NCBI GenBank assembly: GCA_015501075.1
Contig: JADNYJ010000516.1
Coordinates: 1-22,016, forward strand
Origin: Gymnopilus junonius
Lineage: Eukaryota; Basidiomycota; Agaricomycetes; Agaricales; Galerinaceae
Reading direction: 5' to 3'
DNA: 22,016 nt
Position numbers and translations under genes: made by a program. The notes beneath the pieces are model-generated. The model saw only the letters and a program-made list of their open reading frames with translations. It had not been told where the DNA came from and ran no database searches. Shown piece after piece: positions 1 to 9,655 of the stretch (position 1 is the stretch's first letter; each line of letters begins with the position of its first letter).

Positions 1-531
1 ATCCGAGATAAGATGAGGTATAATTATCCCAGATTCCGAAGTGATGTGATCAAGATCATGACGAAATCTTCATCCGAAACGAGGTTACCCATAGTATGTA
101 GTTCCTCCTGTAGCTTCCGTAGATTAGATACATGATCCACCATATTAAATCCTTCTTCAGCAGTGGCACGGTAAAGTGCTCTTCGAGTGGCAAGTATGCC
201 TAAACGCCCTTTGATTCCTTAACCATAGTGAGTTGTTTCCACATGTCACGCGCTGTCATGACGCCACTGATGTGAATCATTTCCGAGTCGCCTAATGCCA
301 ATTCTATCCGCGTCCTGGCCTTCGAGTCCCCTAAATTCCATCTTTCCTGTATAGACACCTGATCCGAGGTGCTTGTTCCGTCGGCTGATTTGGAGCGTCT
401 TCTAAGACATATTTCTCCAATCCAAGGTCACGTAATACCGCAAGCATACATCGCTTCCACGGTAACCAATTGTCGGCCTTCAGCAATTCCATTCGGTAAG
501 AGCCCGATGTATACGAAGCTTCTTCCGGCAT
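1..531 (-). pseudogene. Copia-type gag fragment (UBN2-like), frameshifted, runs off left edge
   Basis: This is the N-terminal part of a Ty1/copia gag polyprotein, which would form the capsid of the retrotransposon particle. The minus strand opens with an ATG at 531. The first about 57 residues match the copia gag start in style, with the block SYRMELLKADNWLPWKRCM. Further blocks follow in other frames: LGDSEMIHISG, ARDMWKQLTMVKESKG (about 300-210), ATRRALYRATAEEGFNM, and EELHTMGNLVSDEDFVMILI near 100-50. The reading frame is broken at least three times, with a stop right after the KESKG block. The copy is therefore dead, or badly called. The body continues to the left outside the window, so protease, integrase and reverse transcriptase are not visible. 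Gag identity is from motif recognition only. Confidence 0.75.
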
Positions 532-631
532 GTTGACGAGTTAAAAATAGGATGAGAGCGAGTGGGCTGCCTAGCGGAGTAAGTCGAGTTGTTTCTTTGT
601 TTAATTAGTTACGGCCGGGGCCATAACCTAT

Positions 632-845
632 TGAGCGCAGCGTAATAGTTTGATATGAGATTGTAAAATACTCGACTGTCCTTTGGACAGTCTATATACC
701 TATGTACATGTTCACTAGATAATTCTACTAATTTCTAAATACTGGAAAGTACTACGGCGGATGAGTAAGAATATTAATACGCGAAGGAATAAATAAGCGC
801 TGTTAAGCGCGTCACGTGTTGGCTGATCACCTGATTATCCCAACA
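632..845 (-). mobile_element. 5' LTR of the copia element
   Basis: Read on the minus strand, the segment starts TGTTGGGATAATC at 845 and ends GCGCTCA at 632, giving the usual TG...CA borders and a plausible 214-bp length. It sits just upstream of the gag start at 531. A TATA-like GGTATATAG lies at about 700-692. Directly after the LTR comes GGTTATGGCCCC (about 629-618). This resembles a primer site for the initiator-Met tRNA anticodon arm, a half-tRNA primer known in copia elements. The borders are inferred, because the second LTR and the left target duplication are outside the window. The base block GTTAT at 846-850 would be the target duplication to look for on the other side. Confidence 0.6.
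674..692. repeat. Perfect 8-bp hairpin inside the LTR
   Basis: GACTGTCC and GGACAGTC flank a 3-base loop. The hairpin lies inside the inferred LTR next to its TATA-like box, so it would fall at the start or within the R region of the transcript. A function is not shown. Confidence 0.5.
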
Positions 846-1009
846 GTTATATTTTCTCATTTTCTTTCTTCGACCGTTTAATTCAAGATTTTTTCATTTC
901 ACTTCTCGTTCACATGCCAGGCTTTACTCCTGCTCTGTTGGAGGATGCCACATCTGGTGAAGGTCCGGAGTGGATGCAGCGGGATGGTGACCATGACTCG
1001 CAACTCTCC

Positions 1010-1735
1010 TCACAAGCACCTCATCCGTTCCTCCAACCGTTCCACCAATGTCTGTATCGCCCTGGATTCATCGCCAATTCTGAGTTGTTCTGCGTTCGTG
1101 GCGATTTCACCAGCGCACATAAGCATAGCATTCGCTTCAACAAGACGGTTGGAAATTGATAGGCGCCGGCGTGCTGCTTCCACTTGGAGAATTTGGGCAG
1201 CGGCCTCACGTGTTAGCCTCTGCATGGCCTCGCTATTTTCCCTGTCAACTGCCAGCTCAAGGAACGCTTCGAAGCAGGTATCGTTCACCGCTATTGCCTC
1301 CGGATTGGCCCCATTTCTTTTCACAACCAAGGCTGCCCGAGCCATTTCAAAGAATGATGTCAGAATTTTGGTCTCACCACCTGCGTCTTCAGCTCCCCGT
1401 TGGAGAGCTATGGCAGCGCGTAGCTGGCTGAGCAGGTGCTCAAGTGTCACCGTGTCGCAGCTACAGAACACAGGGTAGATCAATAGTTGGTTGACGGTGG
1501 CTTCGATGGCGGCTAGTTCAGCACAGTAGTACCCGGCGACGCTTCCAAGTATTGCATTGTACGACTCGGCGTCGTGTGGATATATGTCCCGGATAGTTGG
1601 GAGCTGCTCCTGGTTCTCTTGGGGTAGAGAGTCTTCTTTGTTTTCAGACATCGACATATTGCTCAAAGATTCATCAATGGCGGCTGTCATGGGTGTTTTA
1701 TTCCGACATGAGCTGACAGGGATGTCAGCATTCAA
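1010..1735 (-). CDS. Uncharacterised intronless protein, about 226-241 aa
   Basis: One open frame of 241 codons runs without an intron, unlike its split neighbours. The first ATG is at 1735. A second in-frame ATG sixteen codons in (MTAAIDESL) has a better fungal start context (A three bases before) and may be the true start. I do not recognise a family. The N-terminal 45 residues are polar and acidic (SENKEDSLPQENQEQLP). The rest looks helical and alanine/leucine-rich (REAAAQILQVEAARRR, RAIQTLVERLEERMRC). It has no signal peptide, no membrane segment and no obvious metal-binding cluster. The frame is unbroken over 726 bases and the composition is protein-like, which supports a real gene. An ATG at 1798 on the other strand would make a short divergent pair. 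Confidence 0.55.
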   Translation of the reverse strand: MNADIPVSSCRNKTPMTAAIDESLSNMSMSENKEDSLPQENQEQLPTIRDIYPHDAESYNAILGSVAGYYCAELAAIEATVNQLLIYPVFCSCDTVTLEHLLSQLRAAIALQRGAEDAGGETKILTSFFEMARAALVVKRNGANPEAIAVNDTCFEAFLELAVDRENSEAMQRLTREAAAQILQVEAARRRLSISNRLVEANAMLMCAGEIATNAEQLRIGDESRAIQTLVERLEERMRCL

Positions 1736-1797
1736 AACTTCCCGGGAGGTGTGGAGACGGTACTCCGTCTGAGCACGGAATTACGCAAAATCATTAT

Positions 1798-1920
1798 GGC
1801 GGCAGACTCACCTCGATCTATTAGTGAGTCAGCTGCGACACCGCCAACGGCCCAGCTCGAAGCCACTGAATTGAAAGAATTTGTTTCCATCCACCTGCTC
1901 AACTCGCACTGGCAACGTGA
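1798..1920 (+). other. Short coding-like fragment, possible first exon
   Basis: From an ATG at 1798 the plus strand reads about 40 residues of protein-like sequence (MAADSPRSISESAATPPT, then LKEFVSIHLLNSHWQ). It ends near a possible donor GTGATTA at 1918. A matching acceptor (TTTCAG, about 2046) leads only to a few codons and a stop. It could be the remnant of a gene or the first exon of one whose later exons I could not find. No family was recognised. The long reading frame at 2146-2562 on this strand looks accidental. Confidence 0.25.
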
Positions 1921-2410
1921 TTACAGAAAATTACCATATATGTATAAGTTTCCTTTTACTTTATTCCTTGTCAGGGCAACCACCTCGCTAATTTCTTATT
2001 CCTTCATTCATCTCTTTGGCGCCTGACTTGTCCCCATTCAAATTTCAGCCTTAGATTTATTCCTATAAAAATTTCAAGGAAATTTTCGTAGCTAAAGAGG
2101 TATATAAACCATGTAGTAGCTACATATTTTCTGGGGTTAATTTCAGTGCATTTTTCCCCACTCAAAACGAGAGCTACAAGAGCTCTATCCGACTTGCGAA
2201 GAAGTCAAAATCTCCAAACCTACTCACTTTCTCACGGGTACAGGCAACTTTGGAATCTACTCAAAGTTCCTTACCCACTCGTATTCTCTCATTTGAGCTC
2301 GCTAAGGACACTCGAGGTGATCCTTAGGCTCTCTTATTCCACCAAACACCCTCAAAGCATCAAGACTTATTTTTCATTTCACCACTATCTACTTGAACAT
2401 AGTACCCTAG

Positions 2411-2553
2411 TATTTGATTGTTCCGTCAATCATCTTACTCGGTTCCTTCGGATTTCCCCTCGTCTTATACCGTTCCCACACAGAACGGGTTATTTACATC
2501 GCCTTGGACTGGGTGTTTTTGATGTTGTCAATGACTATAGTCTGTGCACTGAG
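2411..2553 (+). CDS. Possible internal exon of a membrane protein
   Basis: Between an acceptor CCCTAG (ending 2410) and a strong donor GAG|GTAAGA (2554), one frame reads about 47 residues that make two hydrophobic spans. These are IVPSIILLGSFGFPLVLY and VIYIALDWVFLMLSM, separated by the polar RSHTER. Such a pattern fits a small multi-pass membrane protein. I could not join it to convincing exons on either side, and the stretch 1921-2816 otherwise shows no gene I can support. TATA-like sequences at about 2063 and 2099 lie upstream. Confidence 0.3.
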
Positions 2554-2816
2554 GTAAGATAATGAGTGGCAAAAGATACTTCGCTTGACATAGCCTAACG
2601 CCCTCACTGCATTTAAAAATGACTCACGATGGACCTTGGCTGGACTCACCAGGGCCACAACTCGCGTACGACTTTGCCTTGCGCTATGATGAAATCGCTT
2701 GCAGGTTGCAGGTATCCATGTATGGATATGGTGCATTGGCCCATTGCCATGGCAATAAGAATTTCTCAACTCCGAATTTCCCCCTTGTCATTAGGCCGAC
2801 ATCTTACCTTCTCACC

Positions 2817-4102
2817 ATGACTGAGAAAAGAACTTACGAGGTAACTTCTCCATATCACAGGAATTTCTACTATGACTGAGCCCAGCAGTCCGTTCTAGGC
2901 CATTTCACTCACGATTTTCTCGATGAACATCCCTTACCGGCCGTACGCACTTCCTTGACATTTGCGTAGTATGTCTGATTTACGATGATCTTCTAGATAC
3001 CACCGAGGCTCGGATTGAAAGACGATTCGGAAGATCGCTGGCAGACGTTCTTTCAGATGGTTCGGCAGTTGAACACCGATGCTGAACCTGGATCCTCATA
3101 TAAATTTTTCTTGTTAGCCAGGCATGGCCAAGGATATCGTGGGTTTACGAGTTCCCTCCTATACCATCGATGAACGAATCCAAGAAATTTCTAGATAACG
3201 TGGCAGAGCTAAAATATGGAACCAAAGCCTGGGACGAGTCAGTACTATTGATTTCACTCATCTATTAGCCACGCGAATAAATTTACCAACGGTTTTTCAG
3301 TCACTGGGCAGCACTGAATGATGACGGGGAACTTACTTGGGGACGTGAGTATTTCCAACGAAGTTACAAGTCTTGCCCCAACAAAACCCCAAAATATGTA
3401 TCCAGCCGATCCTCTCCTCACTTCTCTGGGACAACAGCAGGCTTCAACCATTCGGAACGGACTAACACAGGAAGTCGTCTTGGGCTTACCAGCCCCACAG
3501 AGACGATTTTGCAGCCCACTTTCTCGTGCACTCGATACATGCGATATCATGTTTGAAGGAACTTGGCAAGAATATCCCCGTCCAGTTATGGTGTTAGAGG
3601 TTTGTTCCCGTATTGCTGTAGATTTATTCCTGGTCCCTAATAAAATGGAAAAGGACTGCAGAGAAGAAAACGGTGTCCATACTTGCGATAAGCGAAGAAG
3701 CCGATCGTACATAGCGGGTTATAAGCCACATTTCAGTTTTGAAGAAGGCTTTGCTGAAGTCGATAACCTCTGGCACCCAAATATTAGAGAAACCAAAGGC
3801 AACGTAGCCCATCGTGCACGAAAAGTCCTGGAAATGATATTCGAGACAGCGACAGATGATACTTGTCAGTCTATCGGACCTTACAAGTTTTCCTTTCCTC
3901 ATACTTTCGTTGACAGTTATTACGATAACCTCCCATGAAGGATTCATACACGGATTCTTGACTGCGGTTGGAAGAAAAGTCTTCAAATTGCCGACAGGAG
4001 GTGACACTCTTAATTCAGAATGACGGACTAGAAACTGATGAGCGTTCCTGTGTAGCAATTGTTCCGGTATTGGTGAAATCAACAGTTCATCGTTCATGTT
4101 GA
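2817..4102 (+). CDS. Histidine phosphatase (phosphoglycerate mutase-like), 280 aa, nine exons
   Basis: This is a cytosolic-type histidine phosphatase of the fungal phosphoglycerate mutase-like group; the substrate is unknown. Exons: 2817-2840, 2889-2942, 2997-3138, 3195-3237, 3301-3344, 3406-3599, 3654-3864, 3917-4000, 4056-4102. All eight introns are GT-AG and 48-63 bases long. The spliced length is 843 bases with every phase matching. The catalytic motif ARHGQGYHN is near residue 69, and its H74 codon is rebuilt across intron 3. Further blocks are YGTKAWD, GDGEL-like DDGELTWGPDPLLTSLG, SPLSRALDT, CREENGVHTCDKRRSRSYI and the second catalytic His in ITSHEGF (about 244). The protein ends PTGAIVPVLVK. 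There is no signal peptide or membrane span. The start ATG gives MTEKRTYE, a usual beginning for this group. This gene has no indels, in contrast to NDUFV1. Confidence 0.9.
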
Positions 4103-4964
4103 GGTATCCTCTTGTATTATTACAACTCGGATGATTGTCAATTTGCGTTCGTAAATTTGAACAAGTAAGCATAGCTTATAAACCGAGTGAATAAAATTTT
4201 GAAAAAAAGGGCAAATTAACTATACAACAGCAGACATACAGCCCTGACAGTGGATTGAACTTTCAAAGACAGCGTTAGAACAGAAATCCACAAGAAATTG
4301 CGCACGATGATGACTCCAACAATTTCTACAATTTCTACATGCTTGCCGAATGAACTACATATTTTTAGAAAGAGCGACTGCACAAACTGGGACCTGGGTG
4401 AGTATCATTCATTCCACAACTTGAAGTTACCCATGGTAAGAAGGGTACTTAAAGGACTAAGGCATAAATATTCGAAAACCTCTGTAGAGTTGTCGACACT
4501 AGGAACAAAGCCAGCATGGCACCCCATTTATAGTCTGCTTCGGCTTATAGAAATCATATACAACGCCAGGCCGTATCCACAAAGGACCTTCAAAACGGAA
4601 AGCATGCAAATCCAAAAAGGGTTAAATTTATTCTTCCTTAAGTGGCTAAGATTCTCATTAGGTGGTAGCCCTTTGAAGCGTTTCCTACAAACGCAAGGCC
4701 CCATTCCTAATAAATGACTTCGCAGTAGCCAAGGTATACACATGTAAAAGATAATCAATGATAATCAAGAAAACATGCCGAGTATCAGGCACTGATGATC
4801 ACAAGGGACCATTTGGGTGGTGATCCCAATGCGAGGAGTCATATTTTCAAGTACAAAGCCGATCATATGTAGGTGGGAAATAACACCTGCAGGATCGACT
4901 ATAAAACACGGCCTCTGCGACTCGGAGTTACTTCAGTAAGCTCTATTCTTTCCATAACGCCAAT
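4103..4964. other. Intergenic stretch, no supported gene
   Basis: I see no coding region with family motifs or a consistent splice pattern. A plus-strand frame of 139 codons at 4298-4717 has no recognisable domain and is probably chance. A short direct repeat CAATTTCTA occurs twice near 4318-4337. The right end holds the promoter of the next gene. Confidence 0.5.
4900..4906 (+). promoter_or_regulatory. TATA box upstream of the gene at 4965
   Basis: TATAAAA stands 59 bases before the ATG at 4965. This is a suitable distance for a fungal TATA promoter with a leader of about 30-35 bases. Confidence 0.5.
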
Positions 4965-5403
4965 ATGTCTGACATCAATACCCTTATCAATGCTGCCCTC
5001 GAACGCGCAAGCAATAATATTCGAGACGGGTAGGGTTATTCTGTCAGGAAACCCCATTCCCCGTTCCTCTAATGCAATTGTCAGGACTTTACGAGTTGCT
5101 CAAGATGTACGCGAACATTGGGAACATTACTTTGCCACCCGTGGCAGCGGTAAATTGGGAGCCGCGATTCTGACGCGTCGCGCAAAGGATCAGATCAAAG
5201 AAATTTGGACACCGTCAGGAATAGAGGGATCTCAGGAATGGAAAAAGAGCATGGCAGAACTAGAGAACTTGGCAGATGCGACCCTCATCCAGGTTATTGT
5301 AAGCTTAGAACATCATATGCTCATACTTTCAGCTCACATGTTCCAGGAATCCCGTATAGATTCAGGCTCTTCTCCAGATTCAAGTACCGCCGAGCCTTTC
5401 TGA
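4965..5403 (+). CDS. Small unrecognised helical protein, about 111-127 aa
   Basis: Exon 1 is 4965-5029 (MSDINTLINAALERASNN...). A GT-AG intron follows at 5030-5084, and exon 2 starts at 5085 with matching phase. Exon 2 reads VREHWEHYFATRGSGKLG, then LTRRAKDQIKEIWTP and WKKSMAELENLADATL. It is amphipathic, charged and probably all-helical. A donor GTAAGC at 5299 and acceptor TTCCAG ending 5346 may remove a further 48 bases without changing frame, so the C-terminus is uncertain. The stop is at 5401-5403. There is no signal peptide or membrane segment, and I do not recognise a family. The intact splice phase, the TATA box and the protein-like composition make it a credible gene. It lies 250 bases upstream of another small orphan gene in the same direction. 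Confidence 0.6.
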
Positions 5404-5653
5404 TGCGCCTTTCCTTTCCAATAGCGCCGCTAGGCACTTTTCAGTTAAATTCTCGGGATTTGTCTACCTAAGTAAATCATATCTGACTGTTTAAATATTC
5501 TTGGAATAAATAAATTCTGACCACATTAAACTTTCAAAAACCCAAGAAGAGTGACCGGCGTCGGGCGACGTATTTATTTGGTAGTAACGGACTTTGAAAT
5601 ATGTACCTTGGTCGTGGCGATTATGAGCACATAGCTCCACTTCAACAACCACC

Positions 5654-6240
5654 ATGTCGACTGATCAGGAGTCTTACCCATTCTTCGTAAATCGCACAGA
5701 AATGACGGATACTAGTTTGCCTCTTGACATCAACAAAGGTTCTCCAGCCTATAAAGCCTACTTTTACCAGATTCACCAGAAAGCTATTCGCCGCCATCTC
5801 GACACCTTTTGTATCAAGTTGAGCGTTCTTCGATTTTAAGAATCCATATTGACTTGATAGATAGGTACCCCAGCTTGCATGTATGCGAATACTGGCTTTC
5901 ATTATCTGAAGACGCAAAACCGGAAGTTGTGGAAACCATTTCTCGTGCCGTAAATTTCGACAATGATAGAGATCTTTCGGACAAAGAACAAGTGCATCGT
6001 GTAGCCAGTTTGGCTTCTGCTGTAGTAATTGTAATCCTATTTCTCCTAATGTTGTATGTCCTAGTCCCTGATGCTGACTCGTTCTGATATTGGCAGATGG
6101 AACTGAGGAGGGGTAAGCGACGTGGGAAGACGACAGCAGGCAAGAAAACCAAGTTTCAGAAATCTTCTGGACATAGTCTTCTGCGCACGGCTTTAATAAA
6201 TGCAGGAGATTGCAGCAAGGTCGATGATAGCTCTAGTTAA
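5654..6240 (+). CDS. Uncharacterised 154-aa protein, intact member of a local paralogue pair
   Basis: Exons are 5654-5817, 5874-6030 and 6097-6240; phases fit and the spliced length is 465 bases. The ATG at 5654 has a strong context (CCACCATG). Blocks in order: PAYKAYFYQIHQKAIRRHLD (residues about 32-51), NLHVCEYWLSLSED, ETISRAVNF, DLSDKEQVHRVASLASA, then a basic tail RRGKRRGK and FQKSSGHSLLRTAL. Nearly all of these blocks reappear, with the second intron at the same place, in the broken copy at 12117-12825. That conservation supports both the exon model and the reality of the family. No known domain, signal peptide or membrane span is evident. The basic tail could suit nucleic-acid or nuclear localisation, but that is a guess. 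The stop is at 6238-6240. Confidence 0.7.
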
Positions 6241-6630
6241 TATGATCATCGTGGCTGGTTCCAAACAGTCGGGCCTCAATTCAGGAAGTTCTCCAGTAGT
6301 GCTCTTTTACGCAGACTCTACTGAATACAATCGTAAATCTTATTTTGGCCAAGAGTTCAAATAGAGTGTCGAAAGAGGCGCCAGTACTAAGTCATGGATA
6401 AACGCCCACTCCATGTGCAGATCAAGGGAACTTATCCATGTGGAAAGTACTTGAATAAAGAATCCAGAAGGAAAGGATATGTGATCTACTGGAAGCAAGA
6501 GAGAAATTGACGATCGATGGATACCGTAACTACAATAGTCCTTCCTTAGAACATCTGTAGACACGTCTGATGAAATAGGGACGAATATGCATACGTGGTT
6601 TGAGTGTCTCTTTCCCATCCATTCTGCAAT
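6241..6630. other. Intergenic stretch, no supported gene
   Basis: This lies between two convergent genes and would hold both 3' ends. A minus-strand frame at 6340-6618 shows no recognisable motif or splice logic. I see no repeat or structured RNA here. Confidence 0.5.
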
Positions 6631-8936
6631 CTATTGCAAGGTGCTCTTCAGAGCAGAATCAACAATTTCACCCATAGCAATTACTGCTTCTTCTTCTAAG
6701 TTCCGCCCCACAACCTGAACTGCGATCGGTGCGCCTTTGAAATGTTCCGGATCATCTGCAAAACGTAAAGGATTCGATCAGCTGGTAAATATGTTAAATG
6801 TTGCGGTTGGGACTTACAGAGCTCGTAGTTAGCTTTGTCTGAATCATTGAAAAAAGTGTGCGGAGGCTTCTTGAGATCCAACACCGGGTCGACGGACAGG
6901 CCTGTTGGAAGCACAAGAGCAGTATAGTCGAGTGCATTCCAAACCATGCTATAAACTGGAGGTCTATAGATGTTCAGTAAGAAATGCGTAAAAACTAGAG
7001 TAGACCTAATAACGTTCCTATTCCCTCCATGAGGAGGTGCGGTGCAATGAGCGGCAGGAGCAATTATCGCATCTACAGGTCGTCCAGTTCCTGTCAATTT
7101 TATACTCGCATTCCAATGTTCTAGGTACTCCTCTCGCAAGTCACGTCTCTTCTTCTGCACTTGCCACGCATCATATGCGGACATACCTGGGGGCATTGCT
7201 CGATGCCCTGGAATACCGGTCACAACACGATCCACGTCGCCATCAACAGGGTACATTTCAGCGATTAAAGGCTCTCCCGAAGGAGACAGCGCCATTTGGA
7301 AGTCCTCTGCGCCTCCAGCAGTAAAGACGGTCCACTAAACGTTCGAGTGAGCAGAGTATGGAACTTGCAAATGAACAACTTACCAGTGCTCTATTAAGCT
7401 CGCCGTGCTTCAGAGGTTTCCAGTCGATAACTAGACGTTACGTGATCAAGTCTTTGAAAGTGAGATCCCGAGAGTATCATACTTGCCTTGATGACCTGCA
7501 GCAAGCAATGCCCTTTTCGTTTCTTGTAAGGCTCTGATAATTGGCGGGTGAGGGAGCACAACTTCATCATCCCACATTACGCCAAAGCAAAGCTGTTTGC
7601 CTTCTCCATGGTCTGCCAAAAGGTATTCTTCCTCATTCCAGGGTTTCCTCACCACCAATGGATCTTTCATCCAAGGTTTTTGGCTGACCACGCCTTTAAT
7701 AAAGCCTTTGATGCCCCCGAGACTGTGGGATATAGGTCCAAGGACGGACAAAACAGAATCTTGACCTTCCAACGTGTTTACACAGCCTGCATATGGTACA
7801 CGTCCCTGTGATGGTCGGAGACCATACAAGCCGTTAAATGCTGCAGGTACGCGAACGGATCTAGGGAACAAGGCTTATATAAGTGAGCAAGAATGGACGT
7901 CAGATTACTTGCCCTGCAATATCAGACCCAACACCTGCAATCAATTAACGCTAAGTCTCAGAGTGCCTGGACGACTAATATACAAAAAGCTTTACCTAGA
8001 GGACTACCCCCAAGTGCTACAAAAGTTTGAGAATATTGATGCAAGATATGATGAATGAGATGGTACCGAGGAGTGCCCCTTCCCCACCAGAGGAGCCTCC
8101 GGTCGTGAGGGAGCGATTGTATGGATTGAGGCTGCGGCGAAATATATGATTGTACGTCTCGCCCCACTAGATAATAGCCTTTTAGAATATATAGGAGGTA
8201 GGAATGCTTCACAGTCGTACCATGAGGGTCTGAGGAACATTAGTTTTGACATATGGAATTGCTCCGCAAGATTCTAGGACGTCAACGAGAACCGCATTCT
8301 TCTCAGCATATCGACCAATGTAGGAAACGTAACCTTTAGCGAAGGGGTGAACCAGAAATGTACCGCGTTTTGGGAGTAAATGATATCACACCTATGGTCG
8401 ACTCCACGCCTTTGATACTGACTTGGTCTTTAAACGATATAGGCAGGCCTATCGCCGACCATAAGCGAAGGGTCTAATAGACAATTAGGATGTAATTACC
8501 ATGTAGGGAACCAACAACCTTTCCCGTCGTCTTGAGTACTCGTCCAATTCAGCGGCGCGTTTCAAAGCGCGATCAATGAAGATTTCAGTTAGGCAATTGA
8601 CCTAAAGGTTTCAAACGAAGCATGAGCTTGGAATTCCGATCAGAAAACTTGTAGTTGTCGTACTAGTTGATGAGCAATGACGGCCCTCTTCGCAAACGCA
8701 GTAGTGACTTCCACTGCAGACCAAACTCCCTTTGATAGCTTCTCCAGAAGCCCAGTCACTTCAGTATTCGTGATCCAGATCTCTCTTGCGGTGAGCAAGC
8801 CACAGTTCTCAGGAAAATCCATAACATTGAGAGTGTCTTTCGGTGGAAGGTTCTGGAGGATCCAATCATTGGGTATGACCGCTTCCTGGAGTGCTCTCTT
8901 CTCAGTGGCAAGTACCGTCCAATCTTTTGCCGCCAT
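6631..8936 (-). CDS. Amidase (acetamidase / fatty acid amide hydrolase type), one apparent frameshift
   Basis: This is an amidase-signature hydrolase that splits amides to acid and ammonia. The start is at 8936 (MAAKDWTV) and the stop at 6631-6633. Exons in gene order: 8936-8664, 8601-8500, 8448-8392, 8333-8221, 8166-8067, 8016-7996, 7934-7913, 7860-7487, 7430-7384, then 7334 to 6818, and 6755-6631. A possible small intron near 7012-6970 inside the tenth exon is unresolved. The Ser-cisSer-Lys triad is present: Lys in ISFKDQ, cis-Ser in TTGGSSGGEGA and the nucleophile in SDIAGGSVRVPAAFNG. Other family blocks are HQLVNCLTEIF, YVSYIGRYAEKNAV, NVPQTLM and the end GAPIAVQVVGRNLEEEAV. Introns at 7861-7912 and 7431-7486 use GC-AG ends (GCAAGT). 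In exon 2 the frame slips by one missing base at about 8533-8537, between DEY and GKVVGSLHG. This is either a young lesion or a base-call error. Confidence 0.88.
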
Positions 8937-8964
8937 ATCAGGGTGTCCAAATCAGGGTGTCCAA
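8937..8964. repeat. Tandem 14-bp duplication abutting the amidase start codon
   Basis: The unit ATCAGGGTGTCCAA occurs twice without a gap (8937-8950 and 8951-8964), directly upstream of the amidase ATG on the minus strand. It would lie in the 5' leader. Confidence 0.75.
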
Positions 8965-9655
8965 CGGTCGACAGATCAGAGCCTTTTGAAGATCGATGGG
9001 TATGAGTGCGATCAAGTTCAGGTAGTATACACACACGATCAGGGAAATTAATACGTCTTCACCCTATCAAATGAGCCAAGAAGAAACTGTGGGAGTATAA
9101 AGACACCTAGACGTCGAAATTTGGTATAATAAGAATTCAGCGAAGCATCCGACTCGGCGACAGAGAGCTTGGCCGATGTTGCTCGTCAGCAAAGTATTCT
9201 CTCCATGAGCACGAGGCATGTTGATCGAGGGCCGGGGTCCAAGGGTGAACGTTCCCAGCCAACACTGTTGCATAATAAAGATAGAGGGAAAAGGCCACGA
9301 ATATCAGTCCTTACAGAGCCGAAGAGACAGGCAACGGTTCAGGTCCAGGTTTATTTGTTTCGAAAAGCGTGCTCTCGCCGATTCCCCAACTGTCGATATA
9401 CCGATTTATCGAGTTTAGAAGCAGCAGAATAGCAGATGTACTGGATAAAGGGTACATCAATAATTAAGATAAATTTATATTTCCAGAAGATGACTCACTT
9501 GAGACGGGGAAAAACTCGATAAATGAATGGCTAGAAAGTAAAATTGGAGAATAATTCCCGAGTTGCTATTGGATAAACAAAGCTACGTAATCAATGATCA
9601 ACATCCGAGAAACTCCGCTGCCCCCAGCTCACCGTTTCCAACGACGACGAGCGCA
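8965..9655. other. Shared upstream region of amidase and NDUFV1
   Basis: These about 690 bases separate two divergent genes and should hold both promoters. I see no convincing coding region. Frames at 9169-9432 on the plus strand show no domain. A TATA-like AGTATAAAG is at about 9092-9100, but it is far from both start codons. Confidence 0.5.

Noticed and set aside
2146..2562. 138-codon plus-strand open frame
   Set aside because: No domain is recognisable, and a shorter segment in another frame between splice-like sites looks more like real coding sequence.
4298..4717. 139-codon plus-strand open frame
   Set aside because: No motif, no plausible splice partners and no supporting promoter signal; it is probably chance.
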